A DNA stretch of 64,000 nt, from NCBI GenBank assembly GCA_029448655.1, contig JACCLO010000006.1, forward strand, positions 124,001 to 188,000. The letters are read 5' to 3'. Positions 1 to 9,714 of the stretch are shown piece by piece (positions within the stretch are counted from its first letter, which is position 1; each line of letters opens with the position of its first letter). The notes below the pieces were generated by a model. It searched no databases. It was not told the DNA's origin and saw nothing but the letters and a program-made list of their open reading frames with translations. Both the position numbers and the translations under genes were made by a program. This DNA is from Wolfiporia cocos (lineage: Eukaryota > Basidiomycota > Agaricomycetes > Polyporales > Phaeolaceae).

Positions 1-420
1 CGTTATCACATGCCAATGCCCTCACGATTACTCATATTCCGATACCGGTATATAAGAATCACATGCATGGCTTACTAACGTAGCTACAGCCACTTCCACA
101 ACATGGACCTACGGTCCAAACAAACGATCTTACTGGTGCGGCCATTACCGGCGCACATGGTCTATTGTAGTTTACGACTTAACCATATTAGTTATGTCTG
201 CGCACAGACCACCTTCAGGTTTGGTTCCCTTACCGGTAACCAAACAAAGCATGTATATAAGTAGGGCTATCACTGCGGATAAGCCTTAGATTTGTTCTCT
301 GCATTCGCACAGTTACATACCATCTCTGCTTGCGCCCACTAGTCTCCTCACCAACCTTCAACAACCTCTTCAAGTCGTTTATAAGGTTATAGTGTGAGTC
401 CCACAGTCTAGTCTGTGTCA
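1..420 (+). repeat. 5' LTR of copy A (3' part only)
   Basis: Corresponds to positions 280-699 of the 699-bp LTR seen complete at 9016-9714. It ends in CTGTGTCA, which mirrors the TGTCACAG with which complete LTRs of this family begin. It contains the promoter and the predicted RNA start, and is followed directly by the primer site. Confidence 0.93.
254..298 (+). promoter_or_regulatory. LTR core promoter and predicted RNA start
   Basis: A TATA box (TATATAAG, 254-261) lies 34 nt upstream of AGATTTGTTCT (288-298). That 11-mer is the exact reverse complement of the primer site at 423-433, so by analogy with Tf1 it should be the 5' end of the element RNA. The TATA-to-start spacing fits an RNA polymerase II promoter. 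The same TATA and R arrangement recurs in every LTR family of the window. The start site is inferred, not measured. Confidence 0.65.
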
Positions 421-422
421 TA

Positions 423-433
423 AGAACAAATCT
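423..433 (+). other. Self-priming primer-binding site
   Basis: AGAACAAATCT begins 2 nt after the 5' LTR and is perfectly complementary over 11 nt to AGATTTGTTCT at 288-298 in the LTR. It does not begin with TGG, the complement of a tRNA CCA end. This is the geometry of Tf1/sushi elements, in which the folded-back RNA 5' end primes reverse transcription. The same pairing occurs in six other families here. Confidence 0.75.
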
Positions 434-1438
434 CCCCCTACCCCCGCCCTTGCGCTTGCGCTTGGGTCTGGGTTTCTATCCTACAGGGGCTATTGCTCGT
501 TGCCGCGCACATCCCTACTCTTGACAAAGAGTTTGGGGTGATAGTTGAGATCTGGGGGATACAGCGCCATCCTCGGCAGAGGATTGGCAACCAGGGAAGC
601 CACACCGCCTTTTTAGGCAGGAGGCCTACCTAACCCGGACTCCAGGGTCAAGGAGACATGGTCCTCGCTGACAAGCTTGGACTATGCGCGGTTAAGACCC
701 GCCTGTGGAGAAAAAGGGACGGTCTGCCTGTGTGCGCCCAACCCCCTGTCATGGCAAGCGTTGTTCAGCGCCCCATCACTATCCACAGGGTCATCATTAT
801 GATGGCATGGGAATTTTCCAAAGCCGCCTCCCAGGCGTAAGGGACCTGCTTTGAACCCGTTATGGGAAAAGCAGTGAGGGGGGTGACGTAAAAAATCACC
901 CTGCCATAGGTCACTCGCGGTAGCCAATAGCATAAGTCCTCCGGGCAGCTCGGCGTGCGAGCATGGGTCAAACGGATTTGGGGCCCCATTGGAAGAGAAG
1001 CGCGTGGCCCACTCCTTCGGGATGTGGAGCGCTGCTGTCTCGCGATCTTAGATTGACAGTGGTTTTTTAGCCCTGATGTGACACCCATGTGGCTATAGAC
1101 GGCAACCTCATTGTTGAAGCATGGACAGGCTAAGGGATGTAAAATCCCAGCCACTTTCCGGCATCGTCCCTCCGGGGCGGTGTCGTGTATCCGAATCCCA
1201 ATCATCTGACCCAGGAACCGGCCTGGCAGTCAGCAACTCTACCCCTGGAGTCGGCGCCTCTGACCGTTAGGGTCATGCGAATATCCGCGCCGTCTCGGCA
1301 CAGGGTTTGCGCGCAACATAAGAGTAATTATGCCCCGTAGTACACCTTCTTTGCTCCTGAAAAGGAGTCCACTACCCTACCTCACATAATCCCTTCTATT
1401 CCTGTTCTTGGACGTATCACTGGGAAACTTCGTTTCTC
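434..1438 (+). other. Untranslated leader of copy A
   Basis: About 1 kb between primer site and ORF1, nearly identical in copies C and U. I see no convincing gene. The long antisense frame at 765-1205 is open in all three copies but they are too similar for that to mean anything. A perfect hairpin, CTCCT-GAAA-AGGAG with a GNRA-type loop, lies at 1354-1367, 71 nt before the ORF1 ATG. A pyrimidine-rich block followed by GGGTCTGGGTTTC near 470 recurs in the leaders of D and L and could be a packaging or structural element. Confidence 0.6.
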
Positions 1439-2362
1439 ATGAAGGCTGCACTTTCTAGAATCATGCCCCGCGTTACCCGTCGCACCCGTGGCTCCTCCAC
1501 TGCCCCTTACGTTAAGCCGGCAAAGCGGTCCCTTCTCAGCCGCATCGACACCGCCGACATTCCTCGGGCAGAGGACGTCACATACACTCTTCCTGTAAAG
1601 GAAGATTACACCGGAAAGCTCCATCTTTGGGAGATTCCCGTCCACATGCCAAAACACATCGCTGAGGCTGGGAAACCCGCTCCTCGACCTCCCAAGCCAG
1701 TTCCACTCGCCAAGCGAATCTGGACAGAGGAAGAGAAGCTAGCCGCTTCCATTACCGCCATGGAGAACCTAATCGAACTCCGCGAACTCAACAAGCTCAA
1801 GCTCGCCCGCGATAAGCTGAATAAGCGAATCGCCGCCAAACAAGCCGCCAAGGAAGCCAAGCAAGCAGCTTCTTCACTGGCCCTCCGTCTCTCCAGCCCG
1901 GCGGCCGGACCTTCAGTTCCGGCCAACCACAAGATTCTCGACCCTTCCCTCGTCTTCGGGAAGAAGAAGCCTCTCCAAGCATGCGATCAAGTTATTCCCA
2001 TGCTAGAAGGCACTCTCACTCGTCTCACTCCTCTCGCCAACCACCCCCCTAATTACCCAGGCTTCCATATGGAAAACGACATGCGTTTCCACACTATGGT
2101 AGTAGAATTGGAGGACTTGGTGGATAACGTAAAGGATAGAGCGAGACGGGGAAGGATCACCAATAGAGACTGGAGGATTATGAAAAAGTATTGCAAACAG
2201 CTCGGCAATATTTCCTTTTTGGATTGGCGTACGGACTTAGCTCGTATCGTAGCAGAATGCGTAGCGCTACAAATTACTTTTGCCTTCGGTGTAACACCAC
2301 CTGACAAGGTGGCAGGGCCCTCAACTACTTCGGTAGAAGAGGATATACTCGCGATTGTATAG
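1439..2362 (+). CDS. ORF1, unknown accessory protein upstream of gag
   Basis: 307 aa. I do not recognise a family. Visible: a basic, Arg-rich N-terminus; a short LHLWEIPV motif near residue 60; a charged, probable coiled-coil stretch at about residues 92-150 rich in Lys, Ala and Glu; a helical C-terminal region ending in FGVTPP. No signal peptide or membrane segment, so it is not an envelope protein. It is intact in C, open from the second Met in U, and has distant homologues in D (37197-38084) and L (about 50650-51300, decayed). The second Met (1463, MPRVTRR) may be the true start, because copy U has a stop in the upstream segment and D also has a Met-Pro at the equivalent place. It probably shares a polycistronic RNA with gag. 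Confidence 0.75.
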   Translation: MKAALSRIMPRVTRRTRGSSTAPYVKPAKRSLLSRIDTADIPRAEDVTYTLPVKEDYTGKLHLWEIPVHMPKHIAEAGKPAPRPPKPVPLAKRIWTEEEKLAASITAMENLIELRELNKLKLARDKLNKRIAAKQAAKEAKQAASSLALRLSSPAAGPSVPANHKILDPSLVFGKKKPLQACDQVIPMLEGTLTRLTPLANHPPNYPGFHMENDMRFHTMVVELEDLVDNVKDRARRGRITNRDWRIMKKYCKQLGNISFLDWRTDLARIVAECVALQITFAFGVTPPDKVAGPSTTSVEEDILAIV

Positions 2363-2507
2363 TAGAAATACTATCATCTTTTAACTCTGAAATAGAGTGC
2401 GAGTGTGATCTATAACGAAAGTCGCAGCTTTCAAAACCCAATCCCTTCTTAAGAATCTAAGACAATGAGTAACCGGAAACTAACATTCGTCACAAACAGA
2501 TTCACAA
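2363..2507 (+). other. ORF1-gag spacer with two hairpins
   Basis: 145 nt between the ORF1 stop and the gag ATG. Two small inverted repeats are visible: ACTCT-GAAAT-AGAGT near 2385-2400, and GAAAG-(6 nt)-CTTTC near 2418-2433. The loop of the second varies between copies A, C and U while the stem is kept. The A run just before the gag ATG differs in length between copies, which changes whether an upstream ATG (2465) is in frame with gag. Confidence 0.45.
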
Positions 2508-4499
2508 ATGTCTTCCACCTCCTCCGTTAGCACCCCCCTCGCCCCCCGCAAGATGCGCCTCCGCTCAGAAGGCCCGGTGACCCCGGAAGCTGGTCCCTCG
2601 GGAACCCAGCAGCTGGTGACACTAGAACACCTCAGCGAGGAAGAGGAAGAGGAAGAGGAAGAAGAAATGCCGGAGTTCGCTCCCCCGCAAAGGGAATCTC
2701 CGACCAACCCCATGGGTACACGCCCAGGCTCCCCCATTGCCGGATACCCACCGGCTCGTCGAACTCGCCCTATCGGGCCCGCCACCACCCTGGAAATGGA
2801 ATTTTCGGGTCCGACACGACAGACCAATGTCGCTGTCGAGAACAACCTCAAGGCGTACCTTCCTGAGGAGGAACACCACAAGGTGGATGGGTCCATACAT
2901 GGGCCAATCATCGATGCCGCCGTACAACGAAGTGCGGCCATAAGCCATGACACCACCGACACCCTAGGTCGAATGGTGCACGCCCGCCTGGAGCGTATCC
3001 ATGAACGAATCGATTCCCTGGCTGGGCAATCCAGGGCAATCGAACAGAAGTCCCAAGACGAGCTACACGAAGCGGTCAATTCGGTCCGGAACGAGGTATT
3101 GTCCACCATGGTGGACCTCGGCAAGGAACTCCGACAGGAGTACACCGCCAAGCTCTCCGAAATGGAGAAGCAGCTCCGGAAGGATTACCGGTCCCGGCTG
3201 GACGACCTCGAGGATGCATTTGCCGAACGCATGGAGAAGGTCGACGAGGAACTCCGGAGGATTCGCAAGAATCCCTCCGTTCCCAACCCTCCCGGTACCC
3301 GCACGCCCCCGGAAGACCCGGCACCGGCCCCCGGTCATGCTCAAGCCAGAGCAGCCGAGGCCGCCGCCGCCGCCCAAGCTGCAGCCGCTGCTGCAGCAGC
3401 CGTCGCCCCGCAGATTCCAGGTCTGCCTCAAAACCTGAAAATTCCCCCTCCCCCCGAATTCTCCGGGTCATCTGGAAAGGTGACCGCACAGGAATGGGTG
3501 GAGAAGATGGGTCTCTACTTCGGCACCCTCCGAGTATACGACGACCACGACCGCATCACCACTGCCCTGTTCCGAGTAACAGGGGACGCCTACAAGTTCT
3601 TCTCGCCTCTTATCAAAAAGGCAGGAAACGGCGAACCCCTCGGTACATGGGAAGACTTCACCAAATCAGTGATGGTCCAATACGGTAAAATGACGGACAA
3701 GGAAATCGCAAAAAAGGAAATCCGAGGCTACTACGGTACCAAGGGCAAGGAACTCGCAGAGTCGAACTACTTCAACTACTGCGAACGGTTCCGTACCCTC
3801 GGTCGCCTATCGGAAACCGCCAACGAGACCCTGGTTTGGGAGTTCACCGAAACTCTCCCCGAAAAGGTTAAGGACACCTTGAACGTCCTCGGCAAAACCC
3901 CGTTCTTTAAGGCCCCGACCGACATCGAGCCCCTCATCGACTTTGCTCTGGAAATGTACCAAACGTCATATCCAGACAAGATCAAGGGTTCGATCTTCGA
4001 GAAGGCCGGCAAGAAGGACTCGGCACCTGCCGAAAAGAAGGAGACGTCCTCCGCTTCTGCGAAGAAGTCAGAGAAGAAAAAGGACAAGGGAAAGGCGCCC
4101 GCCAAAGCCCCCGCCGACACCACCAACGCCGTCTGCACCTACTGCAAGCAGACGGGACACTATTTCAACAAGTGTCCTAAGCTTGCCGCGGACAAGGCTG
4201 CGGGAACGTTCGTGCCTGCCGCTCAGCGGGCCGAACAACAAAGGGCGAAGGATGCAGCTGCCGCGTCTGGAAAGACCACGGCTGCCCCTTCGGGTAGTGG
4301 AAAGGGACAGGCTTCTGGCAAGAAGCCGTACTCGGCGCCCCCCGCGGATGGCAAGACGTATCGTGCCCGAACGATCTGGGAAGAAGTGACGGCTGACTCA
4401 AGCTCAGCAGGACCCTCGGCCCCCGCCACCACCGTCGCCAATGTCGGGACCATCTCGGTTCCCCTCGCCCCAACCACACGTCTCGAAGACGTTCTGTGA
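2508..4499 (+). CDS. gag: Gag polyprotein
   Basis: 663 aa structural protein that would form the cytoplasmic particle and bind element RNA. From the N-terminus: a low-complexity acidic patch (run of about ten Glu at residues 45-54); a long charged coiled coil at about 154-254; a Pro/Ala-rich linker; a retrotransposon capsid-type helical domain at about 320-505 (EWVEKMGLYF near its start); a Lys/Ala-rich basic stretch; one CCHC zinc knuckle, C-x2-C-x4-H-x4-C, at 543-556; a Ser/Ala tail. The ATG at 2508 is shared with C and U, whereas upstream ATGs are not in a consistent frame. It ends in CTG TGA with pol open in the +1 frame across the stop. Confidence 0.93.
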   Translation: MSSTSSVSTPLAPRKMRLRSEGPVTPEAGPSGTQQLVTLEHLSEEEEEEEEEEMPEFAPPQRESPTNPMGTRPGSPIAGYPPARRTRPIGPATTLEMEFSGPTRQTNVAVENNLKAYLPEEEHHKVDGSIHGPIIDAAVQRSAAISHDTTDTLGRMVHARLERIHERIDSLAGQSRAIEQKSQDELHEAVNSVRNEVLSTMVDLGKELRQEYTAKLSEMEKQLRKDYRSRLDDLEDAFAERMEKVDEELRRIRKNPSVPNPPGTRTPPEDPAPAPGHAQARAAEAAAAAQAAAAAAAAVAPQIPGLPQNLKIPPPPEFSGSSGKVTAQEWVEKMGLYFGTLRVYDDHDRITTALFRVTGDAYKFFSPLIKKAGNGEPLGTWEDFTKSVMVQYGKMTDKEIAKKEIRGYYGTKGKELAESNYFNYCERFRTLGRLSETANETLVWEFTETLPEKVKDTLNVLGKTPFFKAPTDIEPLIDFALEMYQTSYPDKIKGSIFEKAGKKDSAPAEKKETSSASAKKSEKKKDKGKAPAKAPADTTNAVCTYCKQTGHYFNKCPKLAADKAAGTFVPAAQRAEQQRAKDAAAASGKTTAAPSGSGKGQASGKKPYSAPPADGKTYRARTIWEEVTADSSSAGPSAPATTVANVGTISVPLAPTTRLEDVL

Positions 4500-7400
4500 A
4501 GAACACACCAGCCCCGCAGCGGCTGGGAGTGTACAGCGCCCTGAAGAAGCGCACCTCTACGAAGAGGCTTCACAGAGACCCCTTATCTTGTGGGAAGATA
4601 GGGCGGTCGTACGTCGCCCGGTATCCCATCTCGGTATATTCGGTAACTCGGCAATGGACTTTGCCCGGAGGACAAGGACACTAGCTACACGTGCCCCTCC
4701 TGTACAATACTTTTATCCTGACCCGCTCGCGCTGAAGTTTTTCACTTTGTATAATGTACATGGAAACGATTCTCGAGACGACAATAAATCGTTCTCTATC
4801 GAAGTGGAATTGTGGGTATATGGAAAGAAAGTCAACGCCATGGCATTAATCGACACCGGTGCATCAATAAGCGTCATAGATAAGAAACTCGTACATGAGG
4901 AGAAATTAGTCACTCAGAAACTACCTTCACCTCTCGAGATTCGTAACGCCGACGGTACCTCTAATACCGCCGGTAATATCAATATGGCAGTAAAAGCTTA
5001 TATGGTGCACGAGGAACACAAGTCCACCGAATTCTTGTACGTAATGGACGTACAGAATGCGGATGTGATCCTCGGATATGACTGGTTCCTGAAACACAAC
5101 CCGGACTTCAATTGGCCGGAAGGAACCTTCACATATCGGTGTACGGAAAAATGCAAACATGGCAAACGGGTTTCAATTTCTGAGGAAGAAGACGAAATTG
5201 AACCCCGCAACATCTATCAGATCATCAACGATTTTCCAATAGATTTTCTCGGCTTAGAGGAGCCTGAGAATCCCTTTGTCGCTTGGGTGAACACCCTTGA
5301 CGAAGGAACGGAACTCCTAGTCGATGCCATTCAGTCGATAACGGAGAAGTCGGATGATGAATTCCTGACAGATGCGGATCTCCAGAAATGGAAATCCTTG
5401 GTTCCGGAGGAATACCAGGAGTTTGGTCCCACGGTATTTTCTCAGCGCGCATCCGAAAGGATGCCCGAGCGGAAACCATACGACCATGCCATCGACTTCC
5501 CCGATGACGCGGTGCTACCGCCCCCGAGTAAGGCATACAAGATGTCTCCTCAGGAAGCGAACTCGCTAGATCAGTGGATTCAGGAAGAGTTACGGAAGGG
5601 CTACATCCGACACTCAAAATCTCCGATCGCGAGCCCGGTCTTCTTCGTCCCTAAAAAAGACGGCGGAGCCCGAATGGTAGTCGACTACCGAAAGGTGAAC
5701 GACTTAACCATTAAAAACAGGTACCCTCTCCCACGCATAGACGAGCTTATCGATAAGCTTAGCCAGGCTTCGATATTTACGAAGCTCGACTTGCGTTGGG
5801 GTTACAACAACGTAAGAATCAAGGAGGGAGATGAATGGAAGACCGCATTCATTACGCCTAACGGCCTTTACGAAGCCGTAGTCATGTACTTCGGTTTTTG
5901 TAATGCACCCAGCACGTTCCAACACATGATGAACGATATTCTAGGTGACCTTATCAGAGAAGGAAAGGTCATTGTCTACCTAGACGACATCCTTGTGTTC
6001 GGAAACGACCTGTTGGAACACCGTCGTATTGTCAAGCAAGTATTACAAATCTTGCAAGACAACGACTTGTTCGCGAAGCCTGAAAAGTGCTTCTTCGAAC
6101 AAAGCAGTATTGAATACCTGGGAATGATCATTTCCAAAGGAAAAGTCGAAATGGACCCTAAGAAGGTAGCTGGCGTAATGGACTGGCCTACACCTGCCAA
6201 GGTGAAGGACGTCCAGGCCTTTGTTGGCTTCGCCAATTACTACCGTCGGTTCATTAAAGACTTCTCCAAAGTGGTTAAGCCGTTAACCGAACTGTCCAAG
6301 AAAAACACGCAGTGGAATTGGGGACCCGAACAAGCAGAAGCATTCCAAACTCTCAAGGAAGCTTTCACATCGGCTCCAATACTCCGGATCCCAGATCAGG
6401 AGTCCCCGTTCCGCGTGGAAGCGGATTCTTCCGATTACGCAACTGGTGCGGTGCTATCACAATACTCTTCGGAGGATAAGCTCTGGCACCCGGTAGCCTT
6501 TTACTCGAAATCTCTATCAGCACCCGAAAGGAACTATGAGATTTACGATAAGGAGTTGCTCGCAATCATCCGCGCTCTAGAGGAATGGAGACATTACCTC
6601 GAAGGACACCCACACAAATTTGAAGTATGGTCGGATCATCTCAATCTGACATATTTCAAATCGGCACAACGGCTAACCCGGAGACAGGCACGTTGGAGTC
6701 TTTACCTGACAAGGTTCAACTTCACCATGTGCCACAAACCCGGTAAAACAATGCTTACGGCTGATCCTCTGTCACGGAGGCCAGACCATGAAGAGGGGGT
6801 GGAACTCGACAATCGCGATCAAATTTTGCTGAAACCGGAATACTTTACGGTTAGGGCGCTAGAAGCGTCACAGCAGGAGATACAATCAGGCGACGAGGAC
6901 CTTCTCAGACAAATCCGACAAGCCCTCATGGACGATCAGATTACCAAAGATTACCAGGAACTACTGAAAAGTGGTCCCAAGGAATTCGGTAAAGATCTCC
7001 AGGAATGGAACATGGAGGCCGGATTACTCCTCAGACGAGGAAAAGTGTACGTTCCAAAAGAGCCTAAAGAATTGCGCACGAAGATTCTGGAGTTACATCA
7101 TGACCATGTGACTGCCGGACACTTCGGACGATGGAAGACCTATGAACTTCTATCACGTAATTACTGGTGGCCTGGAATGACCACGATGGTGAAGCAATAC
7201 GTGGAAGGTTGTGACACATGCTAACGCATGAAGAACCACAACCAGACCCCGTACGGACCCCTGCAACCGCTCCCAATTCCGGAAGCACCTTGGGACACAG
7301 TCACAATTGACCTTATCGTCCACCTACCACCCAGCGGCGAATTGAAACAATTCAATGCTATTATGGTAATAGTGGACCGGCTTACCAAACGAGCACATTT

Positions 7401-8976
7401 CATTCCCACGTCCGACAAAATAACGGCAAAAGAATTAGCGAACCTCCTGTACCTTCGGATTTATCCGAACCACGGACTTCCGAAACAAATCATTTCGGAT
7501 AGAGGCCCGCAATTCGCAGCCGCCTTATTCAAGGGATGGTGTGAGCAATTGGGAATCCAACGGTCAATGACAACCGCCTATCACCCGCAAGCGGATGGCC
7601 AGACGGAGAGAGTTAACCAGATCCTGGAACAATATCTTAGATGTTACATCGATGTTATTCAGAAGGATAACTGGTCATGGTTTCTCCCAACGGCTGAATT
7701 CGCGTACAACAACGCGGCTAGTGAGACAACAAAGAATAGCCCATTCTTTGTCGAACTAGGAAGGCACCCTAATGCAGGACCTACGAATTTACGTCCAACA
7801 CCATACACGGACCTAAATGTCATTGCTTACGAACGATGGTCAGCACAAGAACAAGCTAAGGCAGCAATGAAACTGGCTGCTGAACGCTGGTCTTGGTACT
7901 ACGATCAACATAAGCGCTCGGTACCGTTTAAAGTCGGCGACAAAGTTCTCGTTGACGCCCGAAGCTGGCAAGACTCCGAAAGAAGTCTTAGTCCACGCTA
8001 TTTGGGACCATTTAGGATAATTGAACAATTATCTCCGGTCACCTTTAGGGTACACATGGACGAGCAATACAGGGCTTACCACCCAGTATTCCACGCTTCC
8101 AAGTTGGTCATGTACAAGGACCCGGTGCATCAGAAAAAACCAGAGCCTCAACCAGAAATGGTCGACGGCGAGGAGTTATGGGAAGTCGAGAAGATCTTAG
8201 ATCATCGTCTCCGCGCAGGAAGAGTTGAATACAGAATCCGTTGGAAGGGATTCGGTATCAATGACGACTCCTGGGTACGCGAAGCGGATCTCGACTCGGC
8301 ATACGACATTTTGCAGGAATACAAGGCTTCACACCCTATTCCAATGCAGGATGTCCCCCTCAGGCGATCAGCTAGAAGGAAAGAAGCAGTTCATGTCTTC
8401 GACCCTGACAGCGACGACTGGGAAGCCGACGAATGCACGTGGCCAGACGACTGGCCGCAGTATCGCGAAGAATTTGCGAAGGATCCTAAGCAACGCATGG
8501 TTAGACACCCCGACGGGGGATGGATGTCAGCGGACATTAACCAAAACGCGGATTTGAAAATCGTAGTCGGTGAAGGCGGCCGAATGCCGGAAAAAGGAAC
8601 CAAGGACTCGGTTGGGTTTGACCTGTACACTGCAACAGGCGACGTTCTGCCAGCTCACGGGCAGACAGAATACAACACCAAACTGAAAATCCAGGTACCT
8701 TTCGGCACTTACGGACGTATCGCCCCCCGCTCTAGTCTCGCACGCAAAGGCATAGACGTAATGGGTGGCGTTATCGACCACGATTATCAAGGCGAAGTAA
8801 TCATCATTCTCCGGAATCACTCCGACATATCTATCGATATTCGGGCCGGCGATAAGATTGCCCAGCTAATCTGCGAAGTTGCAAAGGACCCGCATATTAC
8901 GCTACACGGAAAATCTTACTTTGAAAAGATTAAATCCGAGCGCGGTACTGGTGGATTCGGCTCCACAGGAAAGTAA
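4441..8976 (+). pseudogene. pol: Pol polyprotein with one premature stop (7222-7224)
   Basis: 1,511-codon pol. Residues: aspartic protease DTGA (138), reverse transcriptase YLDD (513-516), RNase H (Asp662), integrase HHCC (about 886-927) and DD35E core (Asp957, Asp1020, Glu1056), chromodomain (about 1245-1300), and a C-terminal dUTPase (about 1378-1511) with all five motifs. The frame overlaps gag by 59 nt in the +1 frame. In this copy TGT CAA (Cys-Gln in B and C) reads TGC TAA at 7219-7224, so translation stops right after the last Cys of the integrase zinc finger and the catalytic core, chromodomain and dUTPase are lost. The rest of the frame is open, which points to a recent inactivation. 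Confidence 0.93.
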
Positions 8977-8982
8977 TCGTTC

Positions 8983-9015
8983 CATTAGGGACAATGAAAC
9001 CTGAAGGGGGGGTAA
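8983..9015 (+). other. 3' stem-loop and polypurine tract
   Basis: CATT-AGGGAC-AATG (8983-8996) forms a short stem with a GGG loop, 19 nt before the 3' LTR. The purine run CTGAAGGGGGGG and TAA (9001-9015) follow and abut the LTR. The polypurine tract is the expected plus-strand DNA primer. The stem-loop recurs with different stem sequence but the same loop in unrelated families of this window. Confidence 0.7.
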
Positions 9016-9714
9016 TGTCACAGATTTGGGACATGCCACTATTTTTCCCGTATTTTTACCTATTTATCTGGTATTTCTACGACCTTGTAGACATTTACGC
9101 TGCCAAGCGCTCGTCTACACGTACACGCGAACAAACAACACGTACACAACGCGGTATACGTCCACCTGTCATAACAACACGTACATAACACGTTTGTACG
9201 CGTCAATGACTCAGCGGACTAACCTCCGGTGTCAAGCGCCTTACTCATATCCCGGTACCGGGCTATGTCAGTACAATTGGATAAGCGGCCCGCTCGTTAT
9301 CACATGCCAATGCCCTCACGATTACTCATATTCCGATACCGGTATATAAGAATCACATGCATGGCTTACTAACGTAGCTACAGCCACTTCCACAACATGG
9401 ACCTACGGTCCAAACAAACGATCTTACTGGTGCGGCCATTACCGGCGCACATGGTCTATTGTAGTTTACGACTTAACCATATTAGTTATGTCTGCGCACA
9501 GACCACCTTCAGGTTTGGTTCCCTTACCGGTAACCAAACAAAGCATGTATATAAGTAGGGCTATCACTGCGGATAAGCCTTAGATTTGTTCTCTGCATTC
9601 GCACAGTTACATACCATCTCTGCTTGCGCCCACTAGTCTCCTCACCAACCTTCAACAACCTCTTCAAGTCGTTTATAAGGTTATAGTGTGAGTCCCATAG
9701 TCTAGTCTGTGTCA
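9016..9714 (+). repeat. 3' LTR of copy A
   Basis: 699 bp, TGTCACAG...CTGTGTCA, with internal TATATAAG. Reference LTR for this family. It is followed by gcgcc and then by an inverted LTR of another family. Confidence 0.95.

Larger units (their letters stand above)
1..9714 (+). mobile_element. Ty3/gypsy chromovirus copy A (LTR-ORF1-gag-pol-LTR), 5' LTR cut by window edge
   Basis: Autonomous-type LTR retrotransposon. Order: 5' LTR (last 420 of 699 bp visible), self-complementary primer site, leader of about 1 kb, ORF1, gag, pol in the +1 frame, stem-loop and polypurine tract, complete 3' LTR. The visible 5' LTR matches the last 420 bp of the 3' LTR almost base for base, so the insertion is young. 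Copies B (10368-13284), C (26826-36829) and U (59591 onward) belong to the same family. The pol frame is broken by one stop codon at 7222, so this copy is probably not self-sufficient. The right flank is gcgcc; the left flank lies outside the window, so the target duplication cannot be checked. Confidence 0.95.

Noticed and set aside
765..1205. 146-codon antisense frame in the leader, open in A, C and U
   Set aside because: The three leaders are almost identical, so openness is not independent evidence; no domain and no homologue in D or L leaders.
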